DNA from: Sanderia malayensis
Taxonomy: Eukaryota > Cnidaria > Scyphozoa > Semaeostomeae > Pelagiidae
Assembly: GCA_013076295.1 (NCBI GenBank)
Contig: RQOL01000452.1
Coordinates: 1-64,000, forward strand
Direction: 5' to 3'
DNA length: 64,000 bases
The notes beneath the pieces were generated by a model. The model did no database searches, was not told the origin of the DNA, and worked only from the letters and a program-made list of their open reading frames with translations. How positions within the stretch are numbered: position 1 is the stretch's first letter; each line of letters begins with the position of its first letter. The position numbers and the translations under genes were made by a program. This document shows positions 1 through 10,642 of the stretch, one piece after another.

Positions 1-1012
1 GGATTCTCTAAGCAATTCTAAGGTGGACTTTAAGCTACGTCACAGATAGGTGGCAATTTGTTCAAATCCATGACAAACTATCTAATATGACTGCAGTGAA
101 GTTTGGAGTTCCACAAGGGTCGATCCTCGGCCAGTGCTATTCAATATCTACGTAGCAGACCTCCAATCTGAATTGTCACAAAGGGATATCAGTATGCAGA
201 CGAACAACTTTGTACGCCAAGCTAAGAACCTTGAGTTTTTAGAAAGACAACAGCTGATACGTTATCACAACTGAGTGATTGGTCTGATAGAAACAGCCTT
301 GCATTGAATAGCGCAAAACGAAGCTCTTGGTCATTTCTGCAAGAGAGATGTCAGCCAAACACAACCTCAAAGATTTCAAACCTCAAATCTGTATTAAAGA
401 AGAGAAATTAGAGAGAACTAATACATGCAAGCTTCTAGGTGTACATTTGAATGATAATCTAACTTGGGATAATCATATAAAACCATTACCGGCTCTTGCT
501 ACGGTACGCTAGCTATTCTCAAGAAGTTGAAGAATATGGCACCCTTCAATCTACGAAAGCAACTTGCAGAGTCACTCATTCTCTCAAAGATTGACTATGC
601 AGACCAAGTCTATACTCCTCTTACTGTTGCACAGCAGAAACGCTTGCAGAAAGTACAATTCGCCGCTGCAGCTTTTGTAACTGGAAATTACATAAACAAT
701 ACAAAAGCCATTTTGAAATTGGGATGGCTGCCTATAAAGGAAAGAAGGGAACTGAACCTTCTGAAAATGACATTCAAAGCGATGAACTATGAGTTCTGGC
801 CATCATATTTGACACTCGAAGAAAAAAAGTTTACCAGAGAGCTTCGATCAAGCAGTGCAAGATCACTCGTGATCCCAAGGGAAACTGGAACTTTTCAGGA
901 TATTGCAGGAAAGCTGTTTAATTCTTTGCCAGAAAACATAAGGAACTGCCGTATTTACAGTAATTTTTTAACATTATCTAAAGCATTTTTAAAGAATAAA
1001 ATTGTAACATAG
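1..1012 (+). pseudogene. Non-LTR retrotransposon reverse transcriptase, 3' part, broken
   Basis: C-terminal half of an ORF2-type reverse transcriptase. A GVPQGS-type motif is read near 105-122, followed by LFNIYVADL. The catalytic YADD box near 192-205 is broken by a small deletion, so the frame changes after YAD. The thumb and C-terminal region continues in two frames (327-512 and 527-1012) with the usual CKLLGV, KIDYAD and FNSLPENIR features of LINE-type polymerases, ending in a stop near 1012. The element is 5'-truncated by the window edge. At least two frame breaks make it inactive. The RT assignment is firm. The clade (CR1/L2/Jockey-like) cannot be decided here. Confidence 0.8.
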
Positions 1013-1166
1013 GTTTTAATTAGACGCAATGTAAGAAGTTATTCATATTATGGACGACATTAATTTATTCAGGACAATCTATATTCTTTTAATAAAGACA
1101 TTATTTTATGTAGTACTTAGAGAATAGCCATGTTGTGTGGATCTGTTAATATCCATTATTATTATT
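1013..1166 (+). repeat. Retrotransposon 3' UTR ending in (ATT)n tail
   Basis: AT-rich sequence after the reverse transcriptase stop, ending in a short ATT/TTA microsatellite at about 1150-1166. This is a common 3' tail for non-LTR retrotransposons. The Helitron that follows starts at the end of this tail. Confidence 0.5.
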
Positions 1167-1167
1167 A

Positions 1168-2274
1168 TCTAATATATATATTCTGCGGAGGTCACGTGAT
1201 GACGCACTTTCTTGCCAAAAACAATAGATTCGACCCGAAACAATAGGTCGAATGCTAAAAAACAATGGGACAAACGGCGAATCAGTGATCAATAAGGCTT
1301 TTTTCAATGGGGGCGCACAAGGTTGAGACTTGCATGGAAAGGCTCCGTTTCTGGAGTAGGCAAAAGTTATCTATTTTTGGAAGCCTATTTTATAAGAATT
1401 TTTGAGTTATTCCATTTATTATTCTACTAATTGTGCTATCACGAAAAAACGACGGTTTACGCTGGTGAAACTTCCAAATTCGCGTTGCGAACTCCAATTT
1501 CGTAGAAAGCATTCGCTCTTCATGTGACGCGTTTCGCCTTTTGCTGCAATTTGATTGGCTCTTTCGTGGCTTCACGTGAAAAGTCACGCGTTTTTCGTTA
1601 TCATGCAAATTAGCCCTCGGGTTGAACAGCAGGTACTTTTGGAGAAGACGCGTGTTTTTGTTTTCAACACAAAGGATAACTGGGCGCCTTTCAAAGTGTT
1701 TTACGACCTGAATTATCTTTGTAAAGCCTCGCTAATTGTTTGAGAGACCTCTGGAAAATTACAGGAGACAATTGAGAACACAGGTGATAGTTTTGTTTTG
1801 TTTTTTGAGTGAGATAGTTTTAGTTTTTGTACGACCGCCATTGTTGCTTCGGCATACTGTGACGCTTAGGCCTAATGTAAACAAAGTCAAAGTTTTAAAA
1901 ACAAATTATGATACGCGATTATGAGGCGAGCGGAGCGAGCCAAACTATTGTAAGAGGAGTAGCCAGAGGCATGAGCGGGAGCGAATGCAGCGCACGAAGT
2001 GCGCCCTATCAGTCAATGTTTCTTGATAACAGATAGACAGGCGAGCGCAGCGAGCTAACCCATTGTAAGTGGGGTTGAAAGGGGCATGAGCGTCAGCGAA
2101 TGCAGCGCACGAAGTGCGCCAACCATAGGCGAGCGCAGCGAGCTAACCCATTGTACGTAGGGTTGAAAGGGGCAAGAGCGTTAGCGAATGCAGCGCACGA
2201 AGTGCGCCAACCAGATTAAGCCTTTTTTACTTGACGGGCAGGGGCGAACGAGCGAAGCGAGTGATGACCCCTAG
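1168..2274 (+). mobile_element. Non-autonomous Helitron, 5' TC to 3' CTAG
   Basis: The unit begins TCTAATATATATATTCTGCG at 1168 and ends GATGACCCCTAG at 2274. It lies between a host A (1167) and a host T (2275), as expected for Helitrons, which insert at AT without target duplication. It is homologous over both ends to the 2,216-bp insertion at 45765-47980, read in reverse. That insertion has an empty allele that defines the same ends exactly. Shared internal blocks lie around 1180-1500 and 1750-1900. This copy lacks much of the middle of the longer one. There is no RepHel gene inside, so it depends on a partner. Confidence 0.75.
1921..2274 (+). repeat. Helitron 3' module of GC-rich short palindromic units, three tandem copies
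   Basis: Three diverged units carry GCGAGCG(C/G)AGCGAGC, a GAGCG..AGCGAATGCAGCGC stretch and a CGCACGAAGTGCGC palindrome. The last unit ends with GCGAAGCGAGTGATGACCCC before the CTAG terminus. The same roughly 110-bp module ends the sequences at 28106, 44873 and 45765, all in the opposite orientation. Confidence 0.7.
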
Positions 2275-2290
2275 TTATTATTATTATTAT
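2275..2290 (+). repeat. (TTA)n microsatellite
   Basis: Short ATT/TTA run between the Helitron and the Harbinger element. Confidence 0.6.
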
Positions 2291-2571
2291 GCTTGTCATG
2301 TGCCCAACTTAATTGTTGAATTAAGTACATGAAAAGCTCGACGTTTAACTCAATTAAGTTCGACAGAATTGATTAAGCGCGACAGAATGTATTTGGCTCG
2401 ACTCATCCAGTCGAGCTACACGGCAAGAGCGCGACAGCAAGATAAACATCGAGCTTTTCATGTGCTGAACTCAATGCATTAATTATTTACGGGATGAATG
2501 CGAGGCTGGGCATGCGCAAACTCTATTTAAAAAATGCGCGAAAGTTGTTTTTCTGGTCACAGAAAATTAAC

Positions 2572-3858
2572 ATGGCGTGCTTTGCAAAAGAAGTTGATTA
2601 TTGCGAGTCTTGTATGGGCGAAACAAAGTACGTTTGTATTGACTGCGGTATTCCTACCTGGAATAAATGTTGTACTGAAGAATTGGACGAGGAGACAAGA
2701 GGTTGGATCCCATTTAGAAGTGTTGGCTACTGCACAATTTGCAGGCCAAAGTCAAGAAAGCTCATCCCACCACCACCGCAGTTGCTACCAAATGGTGATT
2801 GTAAAGCATTATCACTGGCAGAAAGGTATGTTAAATATGCTGAAGACCTATATGTTATTTTGTTGGATCAATTTTTGTTGCGTTTTTTATACTTTTTATT
2901 TCAAAATCTATATGATGGTTTTGACTGTTTTATCTGTGTCTGGTTAATTGGTTCAATCAAGTGTGGTGGGGATAGTGGTGGGGATGGGGGCAGGTCAAAT
3001 CCCTTGGAGTTAAAATTGTGGGTTTTTGAAAAAACATTTTCAATTTTAGTGATGACGCAAACCAAAGTGATGATGATGTAGCAAGTGAGGAAGATGAGCC
3101 ACCTGCAAAGGCTTCATCAAAGAAGAAAAAGAGGACTGGGAGAAAAAAAATTGGCCAGAAACTATATTGATTGACTTTATTGATATCATAGTAACATCTG
3201 AATATTTCAAGAAAAAACTTATTTTTCAAAATACCAAAAATCAGAAAAATGCTGAAGTCTATGGCAAAGTTTTGAAAGAGCTGAAATGCCGTGCTCTTGC
3301 AAGAAATGAATCTGTTAACTTCACTGTTGTCCAGCTCCAGAACAAATTGAAAAAGTTGCTGCTGAGTGTAAAAAGGCGGCCCTTGTCATGAAAACAGCAA
3401 GTGGTATCAAAAGATTCCAGGAGGAAAAAACTATGGTCCTTGGTTCAATCAACTTTTTGAACTAGTCAAAACAAGGGATAGCTGTCAACCTGAACAAGCT
3501 ATTGAACCAATGGGGGAAGGTTTCTAATTCTCCCACTGGCTCTTCTTCATGTCAAAATGAAAATTTTTTTGTTCCAACTAAAAAGCCTTGTAAAAAGCCT
3601 GGTACAGAAAGTCAATTTCAAGAGTTGTTGGCTGTTATGAAAACTGTAGCTGAGAAAGCGCAAGTTCCATTGATGAACCAGCCTTATAGCTCACCATACA
3701 TGATGAGCACACCAATGCAGCAATATTCAAATTCTGCTCGAGCAAGAGTAAATGCACAGAGCCAGGCACCCACAGACGAACCAATAGAAAACTTCATGAA
3801 TCAAATCAATCATGTTGTTGAGACAAATGACTGCAGCAAAACTTTTATGTCTTTGTAA
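2572..3858 (+). pseudogene. Harbinger accessory (Myb/SANT-like) protein with Cys-rich N-terminus, broken
   Basis: Best read as a spliced gene. Exon 1 starts at ATG 2572 (MACFAKEVDYCESC...) and carries several CxxC pairs (CESC, CIDC, CTIC and a CC), a likely zinc-binding head, before a GTATGT donor at about 2827. The acceptor near 3048 leads to an acidic then lysine-rich linker, then a Myb/SANT-like stretch (LIDFIDIIVTSEYFKKKLIF and following helices, 3167-3391). A one-base loss in the A-run near 3145-3151 breaks the join. A further frame change near 3385 separates a Q/N-rich C-terminal part (3502-3858). The partner of the transposase on the other strand; in this family it normally binds element ends. 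No intact protein is possible from this copy. Confidence 0.5.
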
Positions 3859-4042
3859 CTTGTTATTATAATATGTCAACATAACTTTAAAAGTTTAAAA
3901 ATGAAGTGTTTGTTAAAATTATGAATAATGTTCCAGGTAGTACCTTTCATCAAAAAACAGAACAATAATGGAACAAAACATTTTAATTTAGAAAATGTGG
4001 ATCAGTTTTATCTGTATGAGTTGTCCAAAATATTAGATGCCT

Positions 4043-5367
4043 TTATTTCATCTTTAGCTCATTTGCAACTTTGACTTCAAGATCCCTTCTAACTTTTGTT
4101 GCCCTGTTTTCATTAGCATTAAAAACTTTGCGACTTGAATTCATTAATAAAAGGTCACGGATTGTAGCCCTATCTCTCTTTTCACTGGTGGTTGGATCCA
4201 TTGTCAAGTCAAGTTTTGAGGGTATTGTGTCTCCACAATCCAAACATATGTTGTGCAAAACCAGACATGCCAAAGTAGCCATTTTCATTTCATATACATT
4301 GCTTTCAGATTTTCGCAGTAAAAATCTCCACCTGCCTTTCAACTTCCCGAACGCACCCTCTATCACCATTCTAGCACGATTGAGTCTATAGTTGAAATAC
4401 CTTTCAGTTTTGGTCAACACAGCATTAGTGTATGGTTTCATCAAAAATGTTTCAAATGGGAAGGCAGAGTCCCCCAGTATGAGTGGTGGTATGGAAACCT
4501 TCTCTATTTTCTGACAAAAGTCTGGGATCACTTTACCATCCTTAATGCTAGACCACAGTGAAGTTGACTGAAAAATTATTGAGTCGTGAGAATTCCCTGG
4601 GAATCCACAACTTCCCCAAACGAAGCGGTACTTAGCATCTACAAGAGCCATTAGATTAATCGAATAAAAATTCTTAAGTTGTGGTACTCTTTGCGTGAAT
4701 TTGGGCCTCCGGGTGGACATTTGATGGGGATGTGACACCCATCGACAGCTGCCCAGCTACATGGAAATTGCCACAACTTCTCCATGTCAAGAATTTTGTT
4801 CTTGAAGTCCTCCTCTGTTTTTGGCATGTGACTCGATACAAATTCTCTCCACAGCGATGATACAATAACATTATTGACTTCATTGACAATTCTTGTCACT
4901 GTAGAACTCGCTAAGCCTACCATTTCAGCGATACTGTATAGGTAGTCACCTCTACCAAGTCGATAGAGACAAATAGCCAGACGTAGCTCGGGTGAGATGG
5001 GTTCTTCGCACAGAGTCTGTCTTTCCAGTTTTACACGGATTCTAGAAAGGATCAACTCAAAGGTTTTTCTAGAAACACGCAATGTCTGTTTAAACCTCCT
5101 TTCGTCGTAGGTAAACCACACTTGCTCCCACCATCCTGTATTTCTTAAAAACCTGTGGCAGGATCTGTTGCGAGGAATTCTTTCCTTTTGCAGAATGAAA
5201 TGCATGACGGCCAAGAAAAGTGACTGTATAATTGAATTCCTTTGTCGTATTAATATTGTTACTCCTTGAACGAGCAATCTACGATGCTTTCTACGCTTTG
5301 AAATTAACTTTTGAATGAGAATTATTTGGTTTTTCTCGAAAGCCATTTTCATAAGAAGTAAAAGCAA
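4043..5367 (-). pseudogene. PIF/Harbinger DDE transposase, frameshifted
   Basis: Two overlapping minus-strand frames make up one HARBI1-like nuclease. The upstream frame (5367-4651) gives the N-terminal domain with a helix-turn-helix (YSIAEMVGLASSTVTRIVNE) and the first catalytic Asp in AAVDGCHIPI. The downstream frame (4738-4043) continues with NFYSINLMALVDAKYRF (second Asp), GNSHDS and the final Glu region ARMVIEGAFGKLKGRW. The single frameshift lies near 4690, where both frames overlap. Otherwise the open length is close to a full-length Harbinger transposase. The likely start is one of the Met codons close to 5367-5345. Confidence 0.8.
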
Positions 5368-5528
5368 GCTGGGTTGGTCTAGGCCGGTCGTATTCCCTGT
5401 GTCCTTGGTTGCTAGGCTACAACGCTGATCGTTATTAAGATCGACGTTTGGCTCGACGTGTAACTTGACATCGTGCTGAGGTCGGGCTACGGTCGAACTT
5501 AATTGAATTAGGTTCGCACATGAGAAGC

Positions 5529-6250
5529 GCGACGTTTAACCTTAGCCTTAGATATGCACTGCATGGCAGATGTTAGAAGTAATGCCAGCCTGCACCACAT
5601 GTTCAATCATCAATGGGGACCATGGTCCACAACAATTGACCAAATTCTTGTACTTGCGTACAGCAAATCGTCCAGGAGTGTGGGAAATAATTTCCTTGTT
5701 GTTAACTGGCCTTTCTTGTTGTTGGAATTGTCGCTTATGCATAAATTACTGCCACAATATTTATTACCCTACCTTTTTTCTATAAAAAATGTCCCTGCTG
5801 TGTTTGCGTAGTTGATTCAATTGCAACAGAAAAGCTTTGGACAAGACAATCAGATAATTGATCAAGAGCGACTTTTTTCAGATTTACATGTTTTATGCAA
5901 TCTAGGTCGGTTAGTTTTTGGTTGACAAATCTCCCAAAATCATTTTGTATTAATTTCGTTGGGTTAAATTAGTGGTATCTTTATTTAGAGCAAGCAAATA
6001 AGAACGCAACATTTATACCTTAAATTTGTACTGACCTTCGACCTTCGTGCGGACTAGAGACGGTTTTGGGGTCAATCACATTTGGTTTGAAATTCCGATC
6101 ATTGTCATCGTCTTCAAGTGTGATGTTTTTATTTTCGTTATGAAGGCAGAATTTTCTTTTTGAAGTATATTACCTTGGTGTCTTCAAAACGGATATCATC
6201 TTCTCTCGGAATACTGTAACTACACTCTACAGTCTCTAAAGCATTGTCTT
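5529..6250. other. No assignable gene
   Basis: AT-rich. A 64-codon minus-strand frame at 5548-5742 (contains TPGRFAVRKYKNLVN) has no family I recognise and may be a transposon fragment. Nothing else stands out. Confidence 0.4.
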
Positions 6251-6315
6251 CTTGTGCATTTTTCTTCTCGTTATTGGTTTCTTCTATTGTGTCGTTTGCA
6301 AGCTCTTCTTCTACA

Positions 6316-7920
6316 TCAGTTGCCTACTTCTACTCCTCTACTTCTACAACAGCTTTTGCCAATATTTGCCATCTTTTCAATTACATCTAGCATTTTCATC
6401 CTCCTCCTTTTTCCGTGTTTCTTGCTCGTGATCAGTGGTTGTCTTTTTTGGCTATTGGATTTGATCATGTCTTGTTCTGTTGGCAGACTTTTGTTGGAAC
6501 TCTCTATAATATGAAAGAATTCAATAATCGAGACGTATTTTTCTTCTACTGTTACTTTGTCAGTCCTTGTCTCTATCTCACATTTACCTTCTATTGTGTT
6601 CACACCTTTCATCTGTTTTTTGTCAACAATTTCCTCTTCATCTTGTAAAGAACTCTCAAATTTTATGGACTTTTCTTCATTCCCTCTTTTCATAGCATCA
6701 CCCACTTGTTCCTTCTCTCCTACTGCAATGTTGTCTTTGCTTTCTTGCTGTTCTGTAGCTTTCGCATCTAGTTCATAACTTTCAAATGTTATGTCGCATT
6801 CTGTTACAACTGTGCCTTCCTTTTCTGAAAATTTCCACGGCTTCAAATGCTTTATGTTTTTAATAGTTTATCTCCCATTAAGCCTGACATGTTTCTTGAC
6901 AACTATTTCAGTTCTGGTGTGTGGGCCACTCATTCTTTTGTTAGCCTGCCCCCTGACAAGTCTTGCGGCATGCATCATAGAGAAGAACTTTTTTTCCCAG
7001 AGTGAAACTTATGACTTCATTCGTGGAACGTGTTTTCTAGCCTTGTAGTACGTTTTGCGCTTTTCCTGTGCTTTTTCTACATTTTTAATGGCTCTTGATG
7101 CATCTTTCTCCCTATTGTTTTCCATGGACGACATAAATTTAATTATTGTTTCTTCTGTAGGTAACTTTATCTCCAGCTGAAATGATATTTTGATAATATT
7201 CAGTAGAAGTAGCATATATGGCTAGCAAATAGTACGGACTGTTTGTAGTAAGAATAACAAAAGCTTTAAGTTGACTTGAAACGTGAAACAGAGTGTGTTT
7301 TACCTCACTTAAGTTTTTATCATTTTCTGCCACCTCCACTGGTGTCTAGCTTCATGGCCATACATCATACGGAATGGTGTCATTTGGGTGCTTACATTAC
7401 GGCTGGTTTGTATTGAAAACAGAACAGGGTTAATCAGGATGTCCCAGTTTGTTTATTTTCTGACATTAGTGTAAGCAAGCATCTGCAATAATGCAAAGTT
7501 AGACATAACTTTACATTTAAAAAGCCACAATGCGTAGAAATGCATGAATGTCTAAAGATGCTAGATGACCAACAAGTCGGAACAGTAACACCATATAATT
7601 GTTTGATTGTTTGATTTGTTCGTTCATCGAGTCCATTGGTTTGAGGGTGATGTGCAGCTGTTGTTTTGTGCATAATTGACAACAAGTTGCAGAATTCTTC
7701 ACTTAACTATTTGAATTAAATTCGAACAACCAGATATAGCAACAACTACAAGTTATTTGTAGAAATGGATTCAATAGCAGCAATTACCTTTACGGATTAT
7801 GAACATCAGTATTTAATTCAGGATAGTTGGCGAATTCTCTACCTTGGTTAGTCAGCACTTTTTCTGGTGCACCATGGCGGCAGAATAACTTTACAAGACA
7901 CTTGGCTACTTCTTTTTAAC
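6316..7920 (-). pseudogene. Retroviral-type integrase (rve) relic with C-terminal tail
   Basis: Minus-strand fragments in several frames. Near 7905-7823 a core segment reads LFCRHGAPEKVLTNQGREF, matching the second acidic position of integrase cores but with Asn (codon 7847-7849) where Asp is expected. At 7690-7620 the segment HHPQTNGLDERTNQTIK is the standard region around the last catalytic Glu. At 7130-7010 SMENNREKDASRAIKNVEKA and following is the coiled segment after the core. 6846-6316 is a charged E/K/S-rich tail of 176 codons. Insertions and frameshifts separate these parts. The family could be the Polinton integrase of the adjacent virus-like block or a KRBA2/Ginger-like transposase; I cannot decide. 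The Asn replacement and frame breaks make it dead. Confidence 0.6.
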
Positions 7921-8216
7921 TTTTCTCCATAATTCACCGTTCTCCTTATTTGCGCGGCGTGCAATGCATTCTGGATACAGAGGTCAAGAGAAATGTGTTG
8001 ACACAATCAAGACATACTTAGCTCAATACGAATCATCAAATGCAACATGAATTTCTCTGCTATTTCGTCTGAAAATATTTCTTTATTTCAATTGAAAGAC
8101 AGCCCTAGTTTTTTTCAAAACTGTAGTATGGGGCAAATATCAAAGAATCAGCCAGAAAATGCCGTTGAACAAGCAGAAATGAAGAAAACAGTAGCTGAAG
8201 ATGTGAGTGTTAGGCT

Positions 8217-8330
8217 ATGCATTTGGAAGGTATCATTCATGATGGAAGAAGCAGTAAACCTAAGCAAGTCAACAAAGGTGGTGGATACACATGTTTTGTT
8301 CCAGGTTGTTTATCGATTGATCTAGTGGTG
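8217..8330 (+). pseudogene. Possible THAP-domain fragment
   Basis: The plus-strand frame reads SKPKQVNKGGGYTCFVPGC, which resembles the start of a THAP zinc finger (C-x2-4-C near the N-terminus). The rest of the domain (second Cys, His, AVPTF box) is not visible downstream in any frame. It may be an exon end or a transposon scrap. Weak call. Confidence 0.25.
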
Positions 8331-8737
8331 CGACCTCTGCAATATATAGATTTGATCATATGCAAAAAGAAAGCTGATGGGGGTTCACTTAAAGGAGGGA
8401 AGATCAAATGTTTAACAAGAATCAAAGATGGTGTACATGTAAATCCACATACAGCTATAAATGTGAAATGTGATCTTCTAGAAAGCAACTATCTTGGTGG
8501 AATTGAAAAGAAATGAGTATTGAGAAAGCTGTCGTTTTATGATGTACGTCTTGATACCTATGTGCGATATTTTGCTCCAAAGAACATAGTGTTTGCTCCC
8601 TTGGAGAAACTACAATTTCAACAAATATTTATCAAGTTGGATGATGATGATGATAATCCTATAAATCCAACATTCTTCTATTCATCTAAACAATATACTG
8701 GTGAGACATCTATTACCGTAAGGATCAGGCCTGTAAT
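8331..8737 (+). other. Unassigned frames upstream of the capsid block
   Basis: Two open frames (to 8516 and 8520-8741) precede the penton-like gene. The second has a run of Asp codons (LDDDDDN) and could be virus-derived. I recognise no family and saw no packaging-ATPase motifs (Walker A/B) here. Confidence 0.25.
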
Positions 8738-10042
8738 TTGAATATGTACATAACACTAACCAATAGAGGTGTAACGTTAACTCAGCCACTAATGGGTGTT
8801 AAAAAATGCAGAATGATTGGATGTACATTCTTTCGAAAGGATGTGAGCGTATATCACAATGTCTTTGCCGTTTGTTGTAACTTTATTATAAGTAGAGACA
8901 TCATTCCACTATTGGGATTGGTGGTTTATGATGATGATAGGAAAGACACCATTCACAAAGTAGCTATCAACCCACCATCATATGATGTTATAACTTCAAA
9001 TATAAGTCAATTAACATTAGAATCTACGATTTGGAAACACTACACGATATATCTAACCAGTTTGAAGAAAAGTGCCGGATTGACTTACAATTCAGTTAAG
9101 ATGATCAACGATTTCTACTTAACATGTTCACTTGATAGTAACTTTAATCCAACAATAAAGCTTAAAGAACCATTGCATCTTCATGGGAAATGGGAAGTGG
9201 CTTTAGTAGAAATGCTATATGAGTTGAGTGATAGGATTGAAATTGATAAAAATTCCATCAGAAACTTCTGGAAAATGGCATGTATCTTTAGGATTGGAAT
9301 GGACAAGGTTGGATTCAGTGATTTAATGCTAAGACAAAAATATAGCAATGAATATACTACCAAATGGAACCTAGCAGCAGATAAGAAAGAATATAATTTT
9401 AAATTATACAACCTGGGCTATCGAGTCTTTAACAGTGAAGAAGTTCAAAAGATGACGATACGAGAAATAGTGTCTATATTAAACCAAAACATAGCTTCTT
9501 CGGAAGATGCTTTTAAGAGACATGTTGCAGAACTTGGATTACCATTTGAATACTTACCAAAGTTTTTCATCGTTGATTCTAAAGTGAAGATTAAATTTCC
9601 AAAGAATGTGAAAAGAGTGATCTTAGGTAAAGAGCTATGCAACATCCTCGGTTTTGTTAATTTTGTCGAAGAATACAGTGATAGTATGAATAATGTATAC
9701 GCGAGTGATACGAGATGGACCCCATGCCCACTTGATGGTGAACATGACGGTGAACCATTATCTAATTACAGTTATAAGGGAATCGAAAGAACGACTGATG
9801 TAGTAGGTGATGAAGATTTTCAAGTTAATGCAAAAGGGCAAAACTTGTTTATATATTGCTCACTGTTAGATTATAGAATAGTTGGCAACGTTAGCACACC
9901 ATTACTACGGTTTGTACCTCTCACCACCGAGAAGCATAGTGTGAAATTGGACTTGTTCTGCTATCCATTACTTTACAACGACGTCAACAAGTTTGCTATA
10001 AAAGTGTTGAATGAACTGGGTCAACCTATAAAGTTTTTATAG
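8738..10042 (+). CDS. Penton-like minor capsid protein (Polinton type)
   Basis: 434-codon open frame. From about residue 125 it reads as a penton-base-like minor capsid protein: INDFYLTCSLDS, LHLHGKWEVALVEMLYELSD, and near the C-terminus NLFIYCSLLDYRIVGN and PLLRFVPL, features I associate with the single-jelly-roll vertex protein of Polintons and adintoviruses. The first 120 residues do not match that family and may be an upstream region read through after a lost stop or start, so the natural start is probably the Met near residue 125 (about 9101). It lies directly upstream of the basic protein and the major capsid gene. This is the only long structural gene in the block without an internal break. 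Confidence 0.65.
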   Translation: MNMYITLTNRGVTLTQPLMGVKKCRMIGCTFFRKDVSVYHNVFAVCCNFIISRDIIPLLGLVVYDDDRKDTIHKVAINPPSYDVITSNISQLTLESTIWKHYTIYLTSLKKSAGLTYNSVKMINDFYLTCSLDSNFNPTIKLKEPLHLHGKWEVALVEMLYELSDRIEIDKNSIRNFWKMACIFRIGMDKVGFSDLMLRQKYSNEYTTKWNLAADKKEYNFKLYNLGYRVFNSEEVQKMTIREIVSILNQNIASSEDAFKRHVAELGLPFEYLPKFFIVDSKVKIKFPKNVKRVILGKELCNILGFVNFVEEYSDSMNNVYASDTRWTPCPLDGEHDGEPLSNYSYKGIERTTDVVGDEDFQVNAKGQNLFIYCSLLDYRIVGNVSTPLLRFVPLTTEKHSVKLDLFCYPLLYNDVNKFAIKVLNELGQPIKFL

Positions 10043-10102
10043 GTTGACCCAGTACAACATTTTCATTGAAGCCATCGTTTTTACTTCATTTCAGAAGGAA
10101 AC

Positions 10103-10642
10103 ATGTATGATCGACCAGTATACAAGTCAAACCTCAGATCATCATATGATTTCCCAATTTACAAGATCACCCCACCTCCATCTTATTATCCTAGACAGAG
10201 TGGCCGTTGGGTTGGTACAATCATAAAGAGAGCAGCACCTGTAATGAAAAGAATCTTGAAACTTATTGCGCCCAAAATAGGAAAAGCTGCTAAGAGGGTA
10301 GCACTTCCAGTCATCAAAGAAGATGGAGAGAACGCTCTCAAACGCATAGCTGCTGGAGAGAATGTGAAGAAAGTAACAAAGGAGACAGCAAAATCCTCCC
10401 TTCGTGGTATCAAGCGGAAAGCGGCTGATGAGGTTGTGAATGTTATGAACAAGGATGTTTTGAATGATGTGAAGAACCAAGCTACGGAGGAGCTTGTTAA
10501 TACCATGAAAGGAATATTCATGCCAAATAAAGCTATAAAAAGGGAGAAAGTCTCGCATAAGAGAAGACGCTCGCAGAGTAAGAATAACAAGAAGAAGATT
10601 TTACTGAAGAAACTGTTGAAGAATAGTCTCGCAAGAAAATGA
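10103..10642 (+). CDS. Basic pVI-like minor virion protein
   Basis: 179 codons, strongly basic. The N-terminus has aromatic/proline segments (YKITPPPSYYP), then a K/A-rich amphipathic region (IIKRAAPVMKRILKLIAPKI) and a Lys/Arg C-terminus with KRRRSQ. Size, charge and position between penton-like and major capsid genes fit the pVI/PX-type protein of adintoviruses and Polintons, thought to be an internal membrane- or DNA-contacting virion protein. It overlaps the start of the major capsid gene (ATG 10639) by a few bases. Identity is by context and composition, not by a catalytic motif. Confidence 0.55.
   Translation: MYDRPVYKSNLRSSYDFPIYKITPPPSYYPRQSGRWVGTIIKRAAPVMKRILKLIAPKIGKAAKRVALPVIKEDGENALKRIAAGENVKKVTKETAKSSLRGIKRKAADEVVNVMNKDVLNDVKNQATEELVNTMKGIFMPNKAIKREKVSHKRRRSQSKNNKKKILLKKLLKNSLARK

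Larger units (their letters stand above)
2291..5528. mobile_element. PIF/Harbinger DNA transposon, decayed
   Basis: About 3.2 kb containing a minus-strand DDE transposase and a plus-strand accessory gene, the two-gene layout typical of PIF/Harbinger. The ends are imperfect inverted repeats: GCTTGTCATGTGC at 2291 and its complement ending near 5528, with further subterminal GTCGA/TTAATT-rich inverted segments (about 2330-2400 and 5440-5540). I could not identify a convincing 3-bp target duplication, so the outer boundaries are approximate. Both genes carry frame breaks. Confidence 0.6.

Noticed and set aside
6254..7048. Plus-strand Leu/Phe-rich frames that look like membrane proteins
   Set aside because: They are antisense to the charged tail and C-terminal region of the integrase relic.
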